Assembly: GCA_002455175.1 (NCBI GenBank)
Contig: DKKJ01000039.1
Span: 4,231-11,752, forward strand
Length of the DNA: 7,522 nucleotides
Direction of reading: 5' to 3'
From: Opitutaceae bacterium UBA6669
Lineage (GTDB): Bacteria; Verrucomicrobiota; Verrucomicrobiia; Opitutales; Opitutaceae
Shown in pieces: positions 6,693-7,522 of this stretch. Made by a program: the position numbers and the translations under genes. The notes below the pieces were generated by a model that was not told where the DNA came from, made no database searches, and worked only from the letters and a program-made list of their open reading frames with translations. The stretch's first letter is position 1. Each line of letters starts with the position of its first letter.

Positions 6693-7205
6693 TCAAGGGG
6701 CTGATTTCTTCCCATCTTTTCGTGGATTCCGCGTTTTTTCTCCGCGCTCCGCAAGGCGTTCCAAAAAGATCTCCAGACGTGCCGCCCGTGTGTTCGCTTG
6801 GCGTGCACTGTCGAGGTAGCCCATCATCGCTCGACGGTACGACACCGGTGCGGCCTCCCATCCCTTCATCGCCACCGGGCGATACTGAAGCGCCCGTTTA
6901 AGATCCGCCGGCAAAGCGACATCGCGCGAGCTGCGATCTTCCCTTAACTCAAGCGTGATTTCATCTCTTTCCTTCAGCCCTGCCGGGCGAAAGCTTTCTA
7001 CGAGGACATGGACACGCCCTTTCCCCTTACCCGCCGGCATCACCGTCGAAAGATAAGTTGTGCCCAGGCAGTTCACCACCACGGGTAATCGCGCCTTCGT
7101 CCCACCCAGAGCCTTCACCTCGGCCGCGGAAAGCTCGACCACATAGAAAACACCCACTTTGCGAATGGGTCCTTTTACGATTAGGGAAGGTTCGGGCGCT
7201 GGCAT
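6693..7205 (-). CDS. DUF1905 / YdeI-OmpD-associated (OmdA-like) family protein
   Basis: Cytoplasmic protein of 170 residues without signal or membrane segments. Residues about 10-95 resemble DUF1905, a small beta-barrel domain: FYVVELSAAEVKALGG (20-35), RLPVVVNCLGTTYLSTVMPAGKGKGRVHVLVE (39-70) and DEITLELREDRSSRDVALPADL (81-102). Residues about 100-155 match the helical OmdA-type tail (YRRAMMGYLDSARQANTRAARLEIFLERL), common in proteins annotated as YdeI/OmpD-associated or bacteriocin-protection. The biochemical role of these families is not established. The last 15 residues are very basic (RNPRKDGKKSAP). The ATG at 7205 lies 4 bases after the stop of the kinase gene (TGAGACCATG), which points to co-transcription and perhaps translational coupling. 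Confidence 0.8.
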   Translation of the reverse strand: MPAPEPSLIVKGPIRKVGVFYVVELSAAEVKALGGTKARLPVVVNCLGTTYLSTVMPAGKGKGRVHVLVESFRPAGLKERDEITLELREDRSSRDVALPADLKRALQYRPVAMKGWEAAPVSYRRAMMGYLDSARQANTRAARLEIFLERLAERGEKTRNPRKDGKKSAP

Positions 7206-7209
7206 GGTC

Positions 7210-7522
7210 TCACGCCTGTCGTTGTTGGAGGAGGAATCGTTTTACCTCACGCTTCCAGGGCATCGCCGGCGCTGTTCCCACCCGCGTCACGGAGAGTGCT
7301 GCCACCCCCATTGCGTAGTGCGTAGCGGCAAGAAGGTCTCCAGGATGTTGGAGAAGTCCCGCCGCAAACCCGCCCACAAACGCGTCGCCCGCACCTGTCG
7401 TATCGACGGCATCGACTTTAAACCCAGGTAACGCGGTAGCCTTTTCCGGTCGCGAGAGAACGCACCCCTGCGAACCCAATGTCACGATCACAGTCTCCAC
7501 TCCAAAAGAACGACACCGCCGA
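7210..7522 (-). CDS. PfkB/ribokinase-family sugar kinase, C-terminal part
   Basis: The 5' end lies beyond the right edge; about 103 codons are visible and the frame is open to the border (RRCRSFGVETVIVTLGSQG). The nucleotide-binding and catalytic signature VDTTGAGDAFVGGFAAGLL is complete: the GAGD turn forms the anion hole and its Asp is the catalytic base in the family. The tail HYAMGVAALSVTRVGTAPAMPWKREVKRFL is typical of ribokinase-like proteins, which phosphorylate ribose or a related sugar or nucleoside with ATP. The substrate cannot be settled from the C-terminus alone; ribokinase is the best guess. The GTG at 7500 is an internal codon, not the real start, because the conserved strand begins before it. 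The gene is probably in an operon with the DUF1905 gene downstream. Confidence 0.9.
   Translation of the reverse strand, partial: RRCRSFGVETVIVTLGSQGCVLSRPEKATALPGFKVDAVDTTGAGDAFVGGFAAGLLQHPGDLLAATHYAMGVAALSVTRVGTAPAMPWKREVKRFLLQQRQA

Noticed and set aside
6538..6861. Minus-strand 107-codon ORF overlapping the end of the DUF1905 gene and the ilvA leader
   Set aside because: It runs out of frame within the DUF1905 coding region, has low-complexity composition and no recognisable domain; a shadow frame.

Overview
The window is about 7.5 kb of moderately GC-rich bacterial chromosome with tightly packed genes, nearly all on the minus strand. There is no sign of phage, transposon, rRNA, tRNA or CRISPR. 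A secreted six-hairpin glycoside hydrolase, a secreted histidine-rich TPR protein, a cytoplasmic TPR protein and weak ribosome-binding sites would suit a Verrucomicrobiota or other PVC-like Gram-negative. That placement is inference only, since no marker gene is present.

Layout, left to right. Positions 1-147 hold the tail beyond the first gene and a possible start of another minus-strand gene running off the left edge. Positions 148-2313 (minus) encode a 721-residue exported (alpha/alpha)6-barrel glycosidase of a family I cannot name. Positions 2451-4118 (minus) encode an exported TPR protein with a histidine-rich centre. A GC-rich intergenic stretch (4140-4275) with overlapping inverted repeats separates it from the only plus-strand gene, a small cytoplasmic TPR protein (4276-4767). 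Convergent to that is ilvA (4814-6400, minus), biosynthetic threonine ammonia-lyase with two C-terminal ACT-like regulatory regions. Upstream of ilvA lie its leader region, then a DUF1905/YdeI-like protein (6693-7205) and the C-terminal part of a PfkB/ribokinase-family sugar kinase that enters from the right edge (7210-7522). Those last two are 4 bases apart and probably co-transcribed.

The most interesting element is the ilvA leader (about 6624-6445, minus). It contains an unannotated 26-codon ORF (6587-6507) with six isoleucine codons, five or six of them clustered in GIIFIKIIPAI. About 30 nt later comes a textbook intrinsic terminator (7-bp perfect stem, 7-nt loop, six U), which ends about 44 nt before the ilvA start codon. 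This is the architecture of ribosome-mediated transcription attenuation, as in enterobacterial ilvGMEDA. Here it sits in front of the committed enzyme of isoleucine synthesis, so isoleucine shortage would be read by ribosome stalling on the leader. Together with the ACT-like domains, this predicts two layers of isoleucine feedback: on transcription and on enzyme activity.
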